Assembly (NCBI RefSeq): GCF_000372725.1
Contig: NW_005197351.1
Span: 36,489-100,488, forward strand
Length of the DNA stretch: 64,000 bases
Source: Emiliania huxleyi CCMP1516
Taxonomy: Eukaryota > Haptophyta > Isochrysidales > Noelaerhabdaceae
Direction: 5' to 3'
Positions 52,582 to 64,000 of this stretch are shown piece by piece (the first letter of the stretch is position 1; every line of letters starts with the position of its first letter). Both the position numbers and the translations under genes were made by a program. The notes under the pieces are model-generated. The model did not search any database and had not been told where the DNA came from. It saw nothing but the letters and a program-made list of their open reading frames with translations.

Positions 52582-53717
52582 TTAGACCCACGCGTGCGCC
52601 AGGATGCCCAGCTCCTCCCGCAGGCGCACAAAGTTCCGGTACACCTCGCTCAGCGCGACGGTCGGGTTTCGCCGCATCCTCCTATCCTTCCGGCTGCCGA
52701 TGTGAAACCCGTGCGGATGGACGCAGACTTCCTTGCGAGTCGTGCAGCCCACGCGTGATGCTCGGGTCGCAGAGGCCCAGTGCTGCTCCCAAAGCAGCAC
52801 GTCGACTAGTCCGCTGATGCTCGCGTTGGCGAGGAGCTGGTTGACTAGGCTCAGCTCCAGCGGCGAGTTGTCAATGTCGAGCTTGGCGACAACCAGGTCT
52901 GCGGGCTTGGCGAGGAGGGAGAGGAGGGACCACGGGTGGCGAGGGGAGCCTGGCTGGTCGTCGACGGGCACGTTGTAGAAGGTCGCACGGGCGGCGATCT
53001 CCAGCGGGACCTGCTCCCATAGCTCCTCGCCGCTGTGCGGCTCCGCCTCCCAGGCCTACGTGGTGGAGACCGAGGGACTGGACCGTCTTCGAAGTGGCCA
53101 TGCAACTCGTGAATCTGCCGGGGGGCGGCGGCAATGCGGATAAGTTGCCATACGCAATACTGGCGGATGATGCCGCATCTAGGGACGGGCGCGAGGATCC
53201 GATCAAACTGGACGCCGAGCGCAGCAAACTTGTCGACCAGCCACCTCGTCGCGGCGGCGCCCACCTCGCCCTCGCCCGCTCCGCCGCCCTTCCACAGCGA
53301 GGCGCCGATGTCAAGCAGGATTGCCCGTCCGCCCCGCCGGCGGAGCAGCGCCACCGCATCAAACTGGACGTAGCGAGTCGAGAGGATCTCCCCCATGTAC
53401 TCTCGCGTCACCGGCGGCGCGGGCCAGGCGGAGAGATTGCGGCGCTGGCAGGGAAAATCCGGGTTCCTCAGCAACCCAACGAGCGGCTCGATCCGAATTT
53501 TTTGCCCGTGGCAGTTCATCACGCTCGCGTCGGCTGGCCATCGCACGGGACGGTAGAGGCGGCACAGCTCGTCCAGGCCGAATTTGGCCCGCGCCGTCTC
53601 GGCCGCCGCCAATGCGCGCACCCATGTCTGCTCCAGCTCGGATGGCGCGTAGCGGCAGCGAGGAGGCATATGTCGGCGATGGGGACGCGCGAAACTTGCA
53701 GTCACGTCCTTTGGCAA
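52582..53717 (-). CDS. Methyltransferase-like protein (FkbM-like group), two or more exons
   Basis: Exon 1 from 53717: ELEQTWVRALAAAETARAKF, CHGQKIRIEPLVGLLRNPDF, then ILLDIGASLWKGGGAGEGE (a SAM-site-like DIGAS) and GVQFDRIL. A GC-AG intron brings AWEAEPHSGEELWEQVPLEI, then PADLVVAKLDIDNSPLELSL, LVDVLLWEQHWAS and the end VYRNFVRLREELGILAHAWV, stop at 52582. The KLDID pattern and late LR..GI.AH.W recur in a conserved algal protein group that I connect with FkbM-type methyltransferases from memory; the substrate is unknown. Confidence 0.6.
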
Positions 53718-53812
53718 TACCCGGAGCGGACCAAAAGGAAAAAGAAAACACTGCCTGAAGGAGGGATGAGGGATGCGGTGTGCGAATTCTTCTTGGGCCT
53801 TCTCCCGCTCCC

Positions 53813-54760
53813 ATGACGAGCGACCGCTCGGCGCGTCCCGTCAACAGCGCCTTCTCGCGGCGGACGCTGGACGCTGCGCCGCTCGCCTCCGCCTTTGAGC
53901 GGGAGGGCTATTTGCTGTTCCCACGGCTGCTGACCCGGCGCGCCACGGCGCAGGCTCAGCGGGCAGCCTCGCGCCTGTTGCGTCGCCGCCACGCGTCGGT
54001 GCCGTCCGGTTGGCTGCTCGGCCTCCACCAGCGCAACCAGCCAGAGCCGCAGCGGTGGGTCGAGCGCATCGCCGCCGACCCAGCCGTCGCCCGTCTGGTG
54101 CGGGCCCTGCTCGGCGGCAGCCGGCCGGTGCTGGTCTCCTCGCAGCTCTTCGTCAAGCGCGCCGCCGGCCGCGCCGACGACGAGGCGGCGCCCTCCTCGG
54201 GCGAGGTGCCGTGGCACCAGGACGGCGCCGCGGGCGGTCACTCGCTCGCCATCTGGCTGCCGCTCGACGCCATCGACCCGACGGGACACAACGGAGGGCT
54301 CGCGGTGCTGCCGCGGCTGCACGCGAGCGGCCGGCTGCCCAGCGAGCCTTGCGAGGCGAACGCGGCCTCGTTCGACCGCATCCAGCCCGAGGCGCTCGCC
54401 GGGCACGAGGCGACCGCCGTCCGGTACGCCCTCGCGGCCGGCGGCGCGGGGCTGCACGGCCCACTCACGCCACACTCGTCGCCCCCGAACGCGAGCGGCG
54501 CGGACCGGCGGGTGCTCGTGCTGCGCTACTGCGCGGCGGGTGCGCCGGCGGTGCGCGGCGAGCGGCTGTGGGCGCCAGGCGGCGCGGTCGCGGCCGCCGG
54601 CGGCGAGCCGCGCACGCAGATCCCGTGCTGGTCCTCGGGCGAGCTCATCGACCGGCAGGGCCTGCTGGTGGGCGGGGAGGGGGGGGCGGCAGCGCCGTCG
54701 CCGGACGGCGGCGGCAGCCCCAATGAAAACGGGACGAAGCGGAAGCGAGGCGCGGGGTGA
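53813..54760 (+). CDS. Phytanoyl-CoA dioxygenase (PhyH) family protein
   Basis: A 315-residue single-exon gene, ATG at 53813 chosen over 53780. PhyH motifs: FEREGYLLFPRLL at the start, VPWHQDGAAGGHSLAIWLPL with the metal-binding HxD, GGLAVLPRLHASGR, and the second His in HGPLTPHSSPPNASGADRRV followed by VLRY (2-oxoglutarate-binding Arg). Iron and 2-oxoglutarate dependent oxygenases of this kind hydroxylate small molecules. The C-terminus (PNENGTKRKRGAG) is a low-complexity basic tail. Substrate not inferable. Confidence 0.88.
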   Translation: MTSDRSARPVNSAFSRRTLDAAPLASAFEREGYLLFPRLLTRRATAQAQRAASRLLRRRHASVPSGWLLGLHQRNQPEPQRWVERIAADPAVARLVRALLGGSRPVLVSSQLFVKRAAGRADDEAAPSSGEVPWHQDGAAGGHSLAIWLPLDAIDPTGHNGGLAVLPRLHASGRLPSEPCEANAASFDRIQPEALAGHEATAVRYALAAGGAGLHGPLTPHSSPPNASGADRRVLVLRYCAAGAPAVRGERLWAPGGAVAAAGGEPRTQIPCWSSGELIDRQGLLVGGEGGAAAPSPDGGGSPNENGTKRKRGAG

Positions 54761-55338
54761 GCGTCCCTGCAGTATTTCTTGTGGGAAATTCGCGTGTGCT
54801 GGGGCCCGCCGGCGTGGCTAAAGAAAGAAAGAAAACGGCGGGATCCCAGTGCCAAAAGAGGGATGGGACGACGGCTAAATAAATAAATAAATAAAACGGA
54901 CACCTCTACTAGGGGACGACGGCTAGGGCGCAGACCCGGTGGAATTTCTTTTTCTCGCGCAAGGCGCGGCCCGAAGAGCGAAGAAGGCCAAAGGCGAGGG
55001 TTGTTCGTCGCGACGCCAAGCTGCAGAACATATATGTGTGCAGGCCGCCCAGCGCCCATGACGCGTCAAGCTCAAGGAGTGAGGCGCGGAGCGCCGCGCG
55101 CGCGCGCGCGCGCGCGGAGCGCGCCCCGAAGAAAATTTTGAGGGTTTTGTGGAGGGCTAGATGCGATTTCTATTAAGAGTTTGACTCACACGCAGGAACC
55201 ACTCGGCCCACCCACAGGCCCAATCTCAAGTGGCGGCGCTCCGCACCTACCCAGCGGCGCGCTCCGCGCGTGCTTTCCAGCGGCGCGCTCCGCGCGTGCT
55301 CTGCGGCAGTGCTACTGCAACTTCCGCAGCTCCAGCAG
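54761..55338. other. Intergenic with a family C relative and CG repeats
   Basis: A family C relative at about 54815-54885 (GCTAAAGAAAGAAAGAAAAC, AGAGGGATGGGACGACGGC) and an (AAAT)n run. A (CG)n tract covers about 55085-55115. GCGGCGCGCTCCGCGCGTGC occurs twice near 55256-55300, and GCGCGCTCCGCGCG recurs three times at 56145-56220. Confidence 0.6.
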
Positions 55339-55835
55339 CTTAGGGTACCCCTAGGGTTCTGAGGGCCGGATTTTTTTAAGACCTTTTAAGAAATGAGGAG
55401 GTTTGGGGGCTCAAATTGTCATTTAAGAGATTGCAGGCACGGGGGGTCTCTCTTTTAAGACCGTTTAAGAAAATCGGCCTCACCGGCACGCGTCGCTGCG
55501 CGGAGGCTGCGTTCCGCGCCGTTTTCTCCAATACTGCCGTTATTAGGCACAAACCCGCCTCTGAAGGCACATCTGTAAGTCTGGTGCACTGGCAGGAGCC
55601 ATACTCGCATAGGGGACGCGTGCCAGCTGACTGTAGCCAGCTTCCCCCGGCCTCCGGCGTCTACTGGGGAGCCTCCCGGACCATCGACCTCGGGAGCTCT
55701 CCCGCAGCGTTTAAGCGTTTAAGACCGTTTAAGGAATCGGCCCAGCAGCTCTTAAAACCGGCCTAGGCCGGTTTTAAGCCGTTTAAGCCGCAGGCGCCCC
55801 AGGGCCCACCCTTTTAAGCCTAGGGGTACCCTAAG
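55339..55835. mobile_element. 497-bp hAT-like MITE with perfect TIRs and 8-bp target duplication
   Basis: CTTAGGGTACCCCTAGG (55339-55355) is exactly inverted at 55819-55835. TCCAGCAG flanks both ends (55331-55338, 55836-55843). More than ten TTTAAG motifs, many in TTTAAGACC context, lie in both subterminal regions. No transposase gene is present. Confidence 0.95.
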
Positions 55836-55843
55836 TCCAGCAG

Positions 55844-56485
55844 GTATCAGCAGTGAGTTCACCGCCAGTTATCTGTGCCTCCGTTCGTCGCTCTCGTGCT
55901 TGATCGTCAGGCCGTGCTCTCACGTCCGCCGGAGCTACCTCGGCTATCGGCACCATTTTACAAGTTTGACCGCCGACATGTCGGGCGGTCCGGCTCAGTC
56001 AAGGCAGTGTCGCTCGGCGCTCGCTGGCTCCGTGGATGCTTGTGCTGCTGAGCAATCCAGGCGCACTTTGGCAGCCGGCGGCAGCGACTTGCGGCGTCAG
56101 CATTCGAACGGTTGAGTTGATTTGCTCTTGCTCCGCGGTATCTAGCCGGCGCGCTCCGCGCGGGTGTCCAGCTAGCGCGCTCCGCGCGTATGTCCAGGTA
56201 GCACCAGCGCGCTCCGCGCGCACCATATCTCAGTGCCTATGCTTATATAGCCACTAAAAGCTCGTTTCTGCAGCTTGGTCGCGACGTCGTCCCGCACAAT
56301 CTGTGGACGATGGACAAGTCGTGAAAATCGTACAGGTGGGAGAGAATGCAGTCGGCACGAGGACGGCGAGCTCAACGGCGAGCTCAATGTTGTCCTGCGG
56401 CAAGACGAAGAGAGAGAGAGAGAGATTTTTAGAAGCCAACAAGAAATGTGTCACACAGAGTGATTTGCGCTCGGCAGCTTGTCGA
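55844..56485. other. Intergenic with GCGCGCTCCGCGCG repeats
   Basis: Three copies of the 14-bp motif in 56145-56220, and (GA)n followed by TTTTTAGAAGCCAACAAGAA at 56410-56450 (shared with 368-390). No gene is supported. Confidence 0.5.
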
Positions 56486-56790
56486 CTACCAGCCGGAGCC
56501 GGAGTCGGAACCGTAGCCGAGATGGTCTTCGAGGGTGTCGAATATGTCATTCGCCTCGCTAGTGGAGCCGGTGCCGCATGAGTCGCGGTCGGAGGAGGAG
56601 TCGTCGGAGGAGCGGTCGGACCGCTCGCGCTTGTCGCGCCTGATGCGCTCTGCGAGGGGGCCGGGGTCGTGGTCGTCGTGCTCGAGCGTTGGGTAGGTAG
56701 CGAAGACGAATGAGTCGAAGGCGAATGAGTTCAGCATGAACCAGCATGTCATAATGTCATTCGAACTCGAGTTGGCAACCCACGCTTCAT
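56486..56790 (-). CDS. C-terminal exon of an unknown acidic protein
   Basis: Minus frame: ANSSSNDIMTCWFMLNSFAF, a hydrophobic stretch, then PTLEHDDHDPGPLAERIRRD and a Ser/Asp-rich tail ending DTLEDHLGYGSDSGSGW, stop at 56486. The part upstream of about 56790 is repeat (shared with 62595-62665), so earlier exons are missing or the gene is broken. Confidence 0.4.
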
Positions 56791-56905
56791 AAGGTGCTGG
56801 TGTACACCTTGTACCGACACAGTGGTAGGCGCGCAGCGCCCACACCCGCCAGTGCGCGCCAGTCCCGTGTCTAGTGTCGTGCGAGGGCCGGCAAAATTCT
56901 TTTTG
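56778..56905. repeat. Dispersed repeats: family A copy 3 and a 55-bp repeat shared with 62595-62665
   Basis: ACACCTTGTACCGACACAG plus GCGCGCAGCGCCCACACC recurs in reverse complement at about 62595-62665. Family A (GCCAGTGCGCGCCAGTCCCG) follows at 56848-56900. Confidence 0.8.
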
Positions 56906-57356
56906 GGGGCGCGCCGCCAGGCGCGTCCCCACTTTTGTATCACAGCTGCGAGGGCCAACCAAGGGATTCGGAGCGGTCAGATAGGTAGCGAGCGGTCAAA
57001 TAGGTCCTGGGCCGCAGGCCGGCGCGCAGCGCCACGCCGCCAGGCGTCCGCCGGAGGCCCGCCGGAGGCTCTTCCTGCGGCCACATTCTGGCAAGATTCC
57101 GCCGCGCTCAGATGTGCATGTCGCGCTTTTTGATCTCCCTGTGCTGGAAGTCGATCTTTTGCTCCAGATTCCGAATCTGAAGCTGCAGAGCCTGCATGCA
57201 GGTCGCTCGAGGCTGCCATGCTGGTGGACCAACACTGCCGGAGTTGGACGCAAGAAGAAAACGCGCCGATTCCTCCCTTGCACCCTTGGGTTATCGGCTC
57301 CTATAACGGGGTCTTTTCATCGCAGCGCAAATCTATCGCGGCGCACTCGCCATCTG

Positions 57357-57432
57357 TGAGCCTAGAGCAGCGCGAACTCGCCGTCTGAGCCTAGCGCAGC
57401 GCGAACTCGCTCTGAGCCTAGCGCAGCGCCTC
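57357..57432. repeat. Short tandem repeat shared with 22804-22895
   Basis: CGCAGCGCGAACTCGC with GAGCCTAG, three units, 60-140 bp upstream of the Rab2 start codon. Confidence 0.85.
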
Positions 57433-57494
57433 GGAAAACTCTCCGAAAATTCTTTTCTCGCCAAGGCGTCCGAAGGAGGCCGCCCAGCAGCGCC

Positions 57495-59536
<2,042 letters not shown>

Positions 59537-59812
59537 AGCACGCCCAGGGGCAGCTACGTCTTAGTGTGCGCATGCTGGGGCTTCGTGTGTGTCTGCGAAC
59601 GCTGTATCTGCGAGCGAAGCCAATCTTCTTTTTCGGAGGAGAGCCGTCTCCATCGTTCACTCAAATCTGCGAACACCCGGCAAGGGAGGGATGGGAGCAC
59701 CGGAATTTGGATTTTTTTTTCACGCACACACAGTAAGGCGCCCGTCGGCCCGACGAGCTTCGGCAGCGCTGCCTGCTGCACGCGCGGGCGTTCACCCACA
59801 GTGGTGTGGCGT

Positions 59813-62062
59813 ATGTTACCACCACCGCTGCCGACGACCCTCGACGCCTCCATCGCTGCTGGCCTCGTCAAGCAGCACGGCCGCCTGCAGCCTCTGGACG
59901 AGCGGCAGGCGGTCCTCTGCGACGCCTCGATCGAGCGCGTCCAGCCCAGCTGGCGGCCCGCTCTGGACGCTGCGCTGGCCGAGTGGCTCGCGCTTCCAAA
60001 GGAGGTGACCGGCCTCTCCTTGATTGCCGTCTACGCACGCGGCTCCATCGTTCGAGGCCTCGCTCTCGAAGGCATCTCGGACGTCGACACGCTCGGCTTT
60101 GCGACGGTCTCTCACTCGGACGCGGACTCGGAGCTGAAGGCGTGGCAATCCCGCGGCTCCGAACGTGCCCGCCGCATGCGCAGCGCCTACCCCTTTTGCT
60201 CGGGTCTCGAGATGCGCCTGGTCTGCGTGCCGGAGCGCAGCAGCTTGGGCGGGTGGCTGCGCGGCGACGCCGCAGCGCCCGCCTCGCTCGCCGACACTCA
60301 GCTCCGGGCGCTGGACGCGTTTCGGCTCGCGTCGCAGGCCGTCTGCCTGCACGGCTCCGACCTCGTGCCGCGGCTACCACCGCCCGTCCCTCGGCCGCGC
60401 CTCGTCCTCGAGCAGAGTGCGGACCTCGCCCGTGCCTCGCGTGCAGTCGCCGCGCTCGCCGTGCAAGGCAGCAGCGACAAGGCGCTCGCCGTCGCGCGGT
60501 GGGCGGCGAAGCGGGCGCTGCGGGCGGGTATGGAGCTCGCGGCGGCCGACTACGGCGCCTTCTCCCGCGACCTGCTCCCGTGCCACCGCGCGATCAGCGC
60601 CGTTCTCGGCCAGCCCGCGGGCAACAGGTCGTTACTTGTGCTGCAGCTCGCCTGCATGCCGGAGGAGGAGGTGGCGCGGCACGGCGGCGGCGAGGCCGTT
60701 GCGGCGAGGCTGATCCACGCGGCGGGCCGGCTGGCACAGGCGTGCGATACGTATCACCTCGCACGCCACTTCAGCCAGCCTCTGCTCGCCTTTGAGCAGC
60801 TGCCGGAGACGCCGCCGCTGCCGCCCGCGCTGCTCAGCGCTGCCGCCTCCTTTGCCGTCGCCCCCGCGGCCACCTCTTCGGCCACGGCGCCGTCGGGGTT
60901 TGAGAGCGTGCAGGCTGCGCTCAGCGAGGAGCGCGGCTCGGGGGCCTCCCCTTCCCCCAGGAAACCTTCTCGGAATTTTCTCGGAACCTTCTCGGAACCT
61001 CTCTAGGAGCGTGGCCGGTGGGCCCGCCGAGCGGTCGTCGCGCGAGCACGAGCCGCCGCCTCCTCGCCGCACTTCTCGCTCCGCCGGCTCCGCCGGAGGG
61101 AGGCGGAGGCGGGGCGGGAGGAGGCGGAGGCGGGGCGGGAGGAGGCGGAGGCGGGGCGGCTCAAGAGCGACGACCTCGGCCGCCTCACCATCGACACGGC
61201 AAACTCGCCTCGCCACACCCGCGTCCTCGACCTCGCGTGGGACCGCGCCAGCGGCGGCAGCCCGCCCTTCTTCCGCGGCACGCCCAGCCGCGCCCGCGTC
61301 GAAGGCATTGCTCGCCGCGCGCTCGCTGCCGGGCGGAGGCCGGTGGTGCTGCGCGGCATGGCGTCCGAGATCGCCCCGGTCGGTCGCGCCCTGTGGAACC
61401 TGGACACGCTGCCGACGCTGCTGCCTCGCGGCCGGGTACGCGTCTCTCCCTCGCCCACCTTCACCTTCGTGCGCGAGCGGCACCCCCTCTGTCGCTCGGG
61501 CGCGTACCCGCTGCCCTCGCGCGTCTGCGAAGCGATGAGCGGCTCCGAGTTCGTCGCGCGCATCGGGTTGGCGGCGGGCGGGCTGCCGCCTCTCTTCTAC
61601 CCGGCCGGCGAGCGGTACTACATGCAGGCCGACCTGCCCGCGGAGACCATCCAAGCCGGACGCGTGCCAGCGCTGTGGCGCTCGCTCCTCGACTCGCCGG
61701 CGCAGCCGCTGCGCTTGTGGGTCTCGACGCGCGGCGCGACGACGCCGCTGCATTTCGACTCGGCCGACTCGTTCCTCGCGCAGATGCGAGGCTCCAAGCG
61801 CGTCACCTTCTTCCCGCCGGCGGCGCTGCGCGGCCTCTACCCGTACCCGGCCGACCACCCGTTGCATCGCCGCGCGCGGCCGAGCCTGTACGCTGCGCCC
61901 GACGAGCGGGCTGAGGACTACCCGCGGTTCAGCGAGGCGGCGGCCGTCGCGCAGACCATCGAGCTGCACGAGGGCGACGTCGTGATTTTTCCTCGGAATT
62001 GGTGGCACAACGTCGAGACGACAAGCGCGCTCTCGGTGAGTGTGGGGTGTCGTTTTGTCTAG
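59813..62062 (+). CDS. Nucleotidyltransferase (MNT/ANT type) fused to a cupin_8/JmjC-like domain
   Basis: Start ATG 59813. The first half has VYARGSIVRGLALEGISDVD, a nucleotidyltransferase active site (GS...R...SDVD), with a helical C-terminal part (ARWAAKRALRAGMELAAADY, FSRDLLPCHRAI) like aminoglycoside adenylyltransferases. The frame meets a stop at 61004 inside an intron-like stretch of TCTCGGAA repeats, then continues in the same frame through an (EAEAGRE)n segment into a cupin_8 domain: RPVVLRGMASEIAPVG, LWVSTRGATTPLHFDSADSF (HxD) and FPRNWWHNVETTSALSVSVG (second His), stop at 62062. Splice ends near 60928-61006 are not settled. Two separate genes are possible, but no start codon or promoter-like gap separates them. 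Confidence 0.75.
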
Positions 62063-62604
62063 ACGGGTGACGGCTACATGCACATTTAGTGGCACATATG
62101 CACATGCAGTTCGACCTTAGTACATAGTAGGGATCCATCTCGATTCTCGGCCGATCGAACATCGATCGCGCGTCCCAAAAGTCGCCAAAAGTGGCGGCGC
62201 GTCGCCAGTATCGCCCGCCGTTCCCGCGGTCACGCTCACGCAGCTCGCGCGAATCTCCCTCTCTTTGCTCTTACCCACGACCTGTAACTTTCATCACTAT
62301 CGATAACTGGCTTGTGGCTAGCTTGACGGCCCTCGAGTGTCGAGACTGTCAGCGGGCCCGGGTACGTACTGCTTGATCACACGTCCATGCCCATGGACTG
62401 AAGCGTCGTGTTCTCTTCTGCGTGGAGGTGGGCTTCTTGGGCGCCATGAGAGCGGTGCACACCTTATTCGCGCGCACCGCCGGTGTGAACGTTCATCGAC
62501 ATCGTTCACGAGAGTACCCCAGGTACCGGTGTGGACATGTGGAGGGTACCTCGGTATAAGGTGCGCTAAGGTATAGCACTAACTCACACACCTAGGTAGA
62601 GGGT
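62063..62604. other. Intergenic
   Basis: AT-richer around 62070-62340 with nothing recognisable; the dispersed repeat shared with 56778-56852 begins at about 62595. Confidence 0.4.
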
Positions 62605-62789
62605 GTGGGCGCTGCGCGCCGGTACCTCTGTGTCGGTACAAGGTGTGCACCTGCACCTAATGTAGAAGTGCTGGCCGCCGCCTCCCTCTCCCTCCGCCGC
62701 CGCCGCCGCCGCCCTCCGCCGCCGCCCTCGCCGCCTCCTCCCTCCGCCTCGCCGTCGCCGCCAGAGGGGAGGGGAGCAAATGGGTGCAG

Positions 62790-63290
62790 ACTGTGTGCTG
62801 GTCCTCGCCTCGCCGGTCTTGAGGAGGCGGAGGATGTCCTGGTGGAATGTGTGGTGGAAGCGCCCGTCGCCCTTGTTGCGCGCGTAGCCGAAGTAGACGT
62901 CGGTGGTGAGCGCGACCTTCTCCTCCTCGATCACCTCGCCCTTGCTGTACTCGACCACCCAGCGAGCGAAACCGTTCGCGTCCTCCTCGCTGACGACCTC
63001 CTTGACNNNNNNNNNNNNNNNNNNNNNNNNNNNNNNNNNNNNNNNNNNNNNNNNNNNNNNNNNNNNNNNNNNNNNNNNNNNNNNNNNNNNNNNNNNNNNN
63101 NNNNNNAAGGGGTACAAAGGGGTGTCTGGGTGGGACGCGCCGGCAGCCCATCCAGGAAGAAGAGCACGAAGTCCTTGCGAGAAGACCTGCACGGAAGCAT
63201 CTCGCGCGTGTACTTCGCCTTGCCCGCCGTGTCGCCGGGCGCAGCGTAGTCCTCGTCGCCGTCCCGGGCTTCTGCGCCGCCTGCTGAGAT
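62790..63290 (-). CDS. Unknown gene interrupted by an assembly gap
   Basis: Left of the gap the minus strand reads VKEVVSEEDANGFARWVVEY, VIEEEKVALTTDVYFGYARN and DGRFHHTFHQDILRLLKTG; right of it DGDEDYAAPGDTAGKAKYTR and, across a possible intron, DFVLFFLDGLP. Both sides look coding and on the same strand, so one gene probably spans the 100 Ns. Family unknown. Confidence 0.45.
63007..63106. other. Assembly gap, 100 N
   Basis: Exactly 100 Ns, the usual placeholder for a gap of unknown size. Confidence 1.
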
Positions 63291-63877
63291 CCGGGGAGAC
63301 CCCCCCCCCCCCCCCCGCCCGCCCTGCTGTGCTGCTGCTGCTGCTGTTTGTTACCTCCGGTCCACACGGGTACTCCCGTGTTTGGACAACAAGGCCCCAC
63401 GGTACACGGCGTCTCCACACTAGGCGAGTCACACATGTGTCGTGATTGGGATCAAAGCGCTGACGGAGAGTCATGAATGATTTTTTTTTCAGACGATACA
63501 GGCGTGCGCTCCGTTTTCTTGTTTCTGGCGGCATGAGTGTGCGGCCGCTCACGGGGACCGAGCAACTGTGTCAGCCACACCGACGGCGCCCGCCGCAATA
63601 ACAGCTCTTCCCCACGCGTCTGAGTGAGCTCATCGCGCCAGGCAGCCATGATCCAGGCCGAGAAGCACGAGAGCGGCAACGCCATGAAGACGCTTCTCGT
63701 TGTCACCGCCGCTTTCGGTGCCCGCACCTGAACCACCATGCTGAGCATTCCATCCCCTGATCCTTTCCCCCTGATGCATGCCCGCCGGGTGTCCCTCACA
63801 CTCTCGGGGTGGCAGCGACCACCTGCTCAGGGTACCTCCTTGCCCTCGGTTTCCACCCCCAAACACTTTCCTCTCGC

Positions 63878-64000
63878 ATGCGAACGCTTGTGGACGATGC
63901 TACCGGTTGCCACACCCAAACCGCGCCTGCCTACGCAGGCGGGGCGATGGTCGGCACGCTCGCCATCAACACCATGGCACCGCCGGCGGCGCTCAAGGAG
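63878..64000 (+). CDS. Possible 5' end of a gene cut by the window edge
   Basis: From ATG 63878 the frame stays open to the edge (MRTLVDDATGCHTQTAPAYA, then GGAMVGTLAINTMAPPAAL). Too short to judge; it could be chance. Confidence 0.2.
   Translation, partial: MRTLVDDATGCHTQTAPAYAGGAMVGTLAINTMAPPAALKE

Noticed and set aside
60632-62095. 487-codon minus-strand ORF
   Set aside because: Antisense to the nucleotidyltransferase-cupin gene; Arg-rich with no motif.

Overview
This window is GC-rich nuclear DNA of a eukaryotic microalga. The base composition, many short introns starting with GC instead of GT, the gene families, and the load of short dispersed repeats fit a haptophyte of the Emiliania/Gephyrocapsa type; the organism is an inference. 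A run of exactly 100 Ns (63007-63106) marks an assembly gap.

Layout. 1-6690 is almost all repeat: a minisatellite (about 1440-2105) and a 165-bp satellite array (2661-5590) flanked by two apparently identical 228-bp direct repeats. From 6688 genes and repeats alternate: DGAT2 acyltransferase (-), GNAT acetyltransferase (+), an unknown gene (-), a mobile-element-like ORF (-), BTB-BACK (+), PTEN-like phosphatase (-), APC6/CDC16 (+), a TIR element, a multi-pass membrane protein (-), unknown small membrane proteins, a PfkB sugar kinase (-), a METTL21/FAM86-like methyltransferase (-), a possible bestrophin-like gene (+), UBE2W-type E2 with a secretory-like leader (+), a ShK-TM-RING protein (-), a foldback element, a four-RRM hnRNP H/ESRP-like protein (+), ATG101 (-), a five-bladed-propeller glycosidase-like gene (-), a broken acyltransferase-3 gene (-), an ankyrin/U-box protein (+), a 1-kb TIR element with 8-bp target duplication, an RCC1 remnant (-), two unknown or methyltransferase-like genes (-), a PhyH dioxygenase (+), a 497-bp MITE with 8-bp target duplication, Rab2 (+), ARPC5 (+), a nucleotidyltransferase-cupin fusion (+), and a gene cut by the gap.

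The genes are housekeeping or signalling genes of unrelated pathways (cell cycle, autophagy, actin, vesicle traffic, ubiquitin, lipid synthesis); no operon-like logic is visible.

The most striking signal is in the introns. In APC6 at least six introns, and in the DGAT2 and PTEN genes at least one each, are bounded by direct copies of the neighbouring exon (12-49 bp), so donor and acceptor lie at the same position in two copies of one exon segment. This is what intron birth by local tandem duplication of an AG|GC or AG|GT site would leave. One APC6 intron is a 9-copy, 70-bp tandem array of exon sequence plus a short spacer, and two others share a 130-175 bp dispersed sequence. A further dispersed family ends in a polypyrimidine tract plus AG, like a ready-made 3' splice site.
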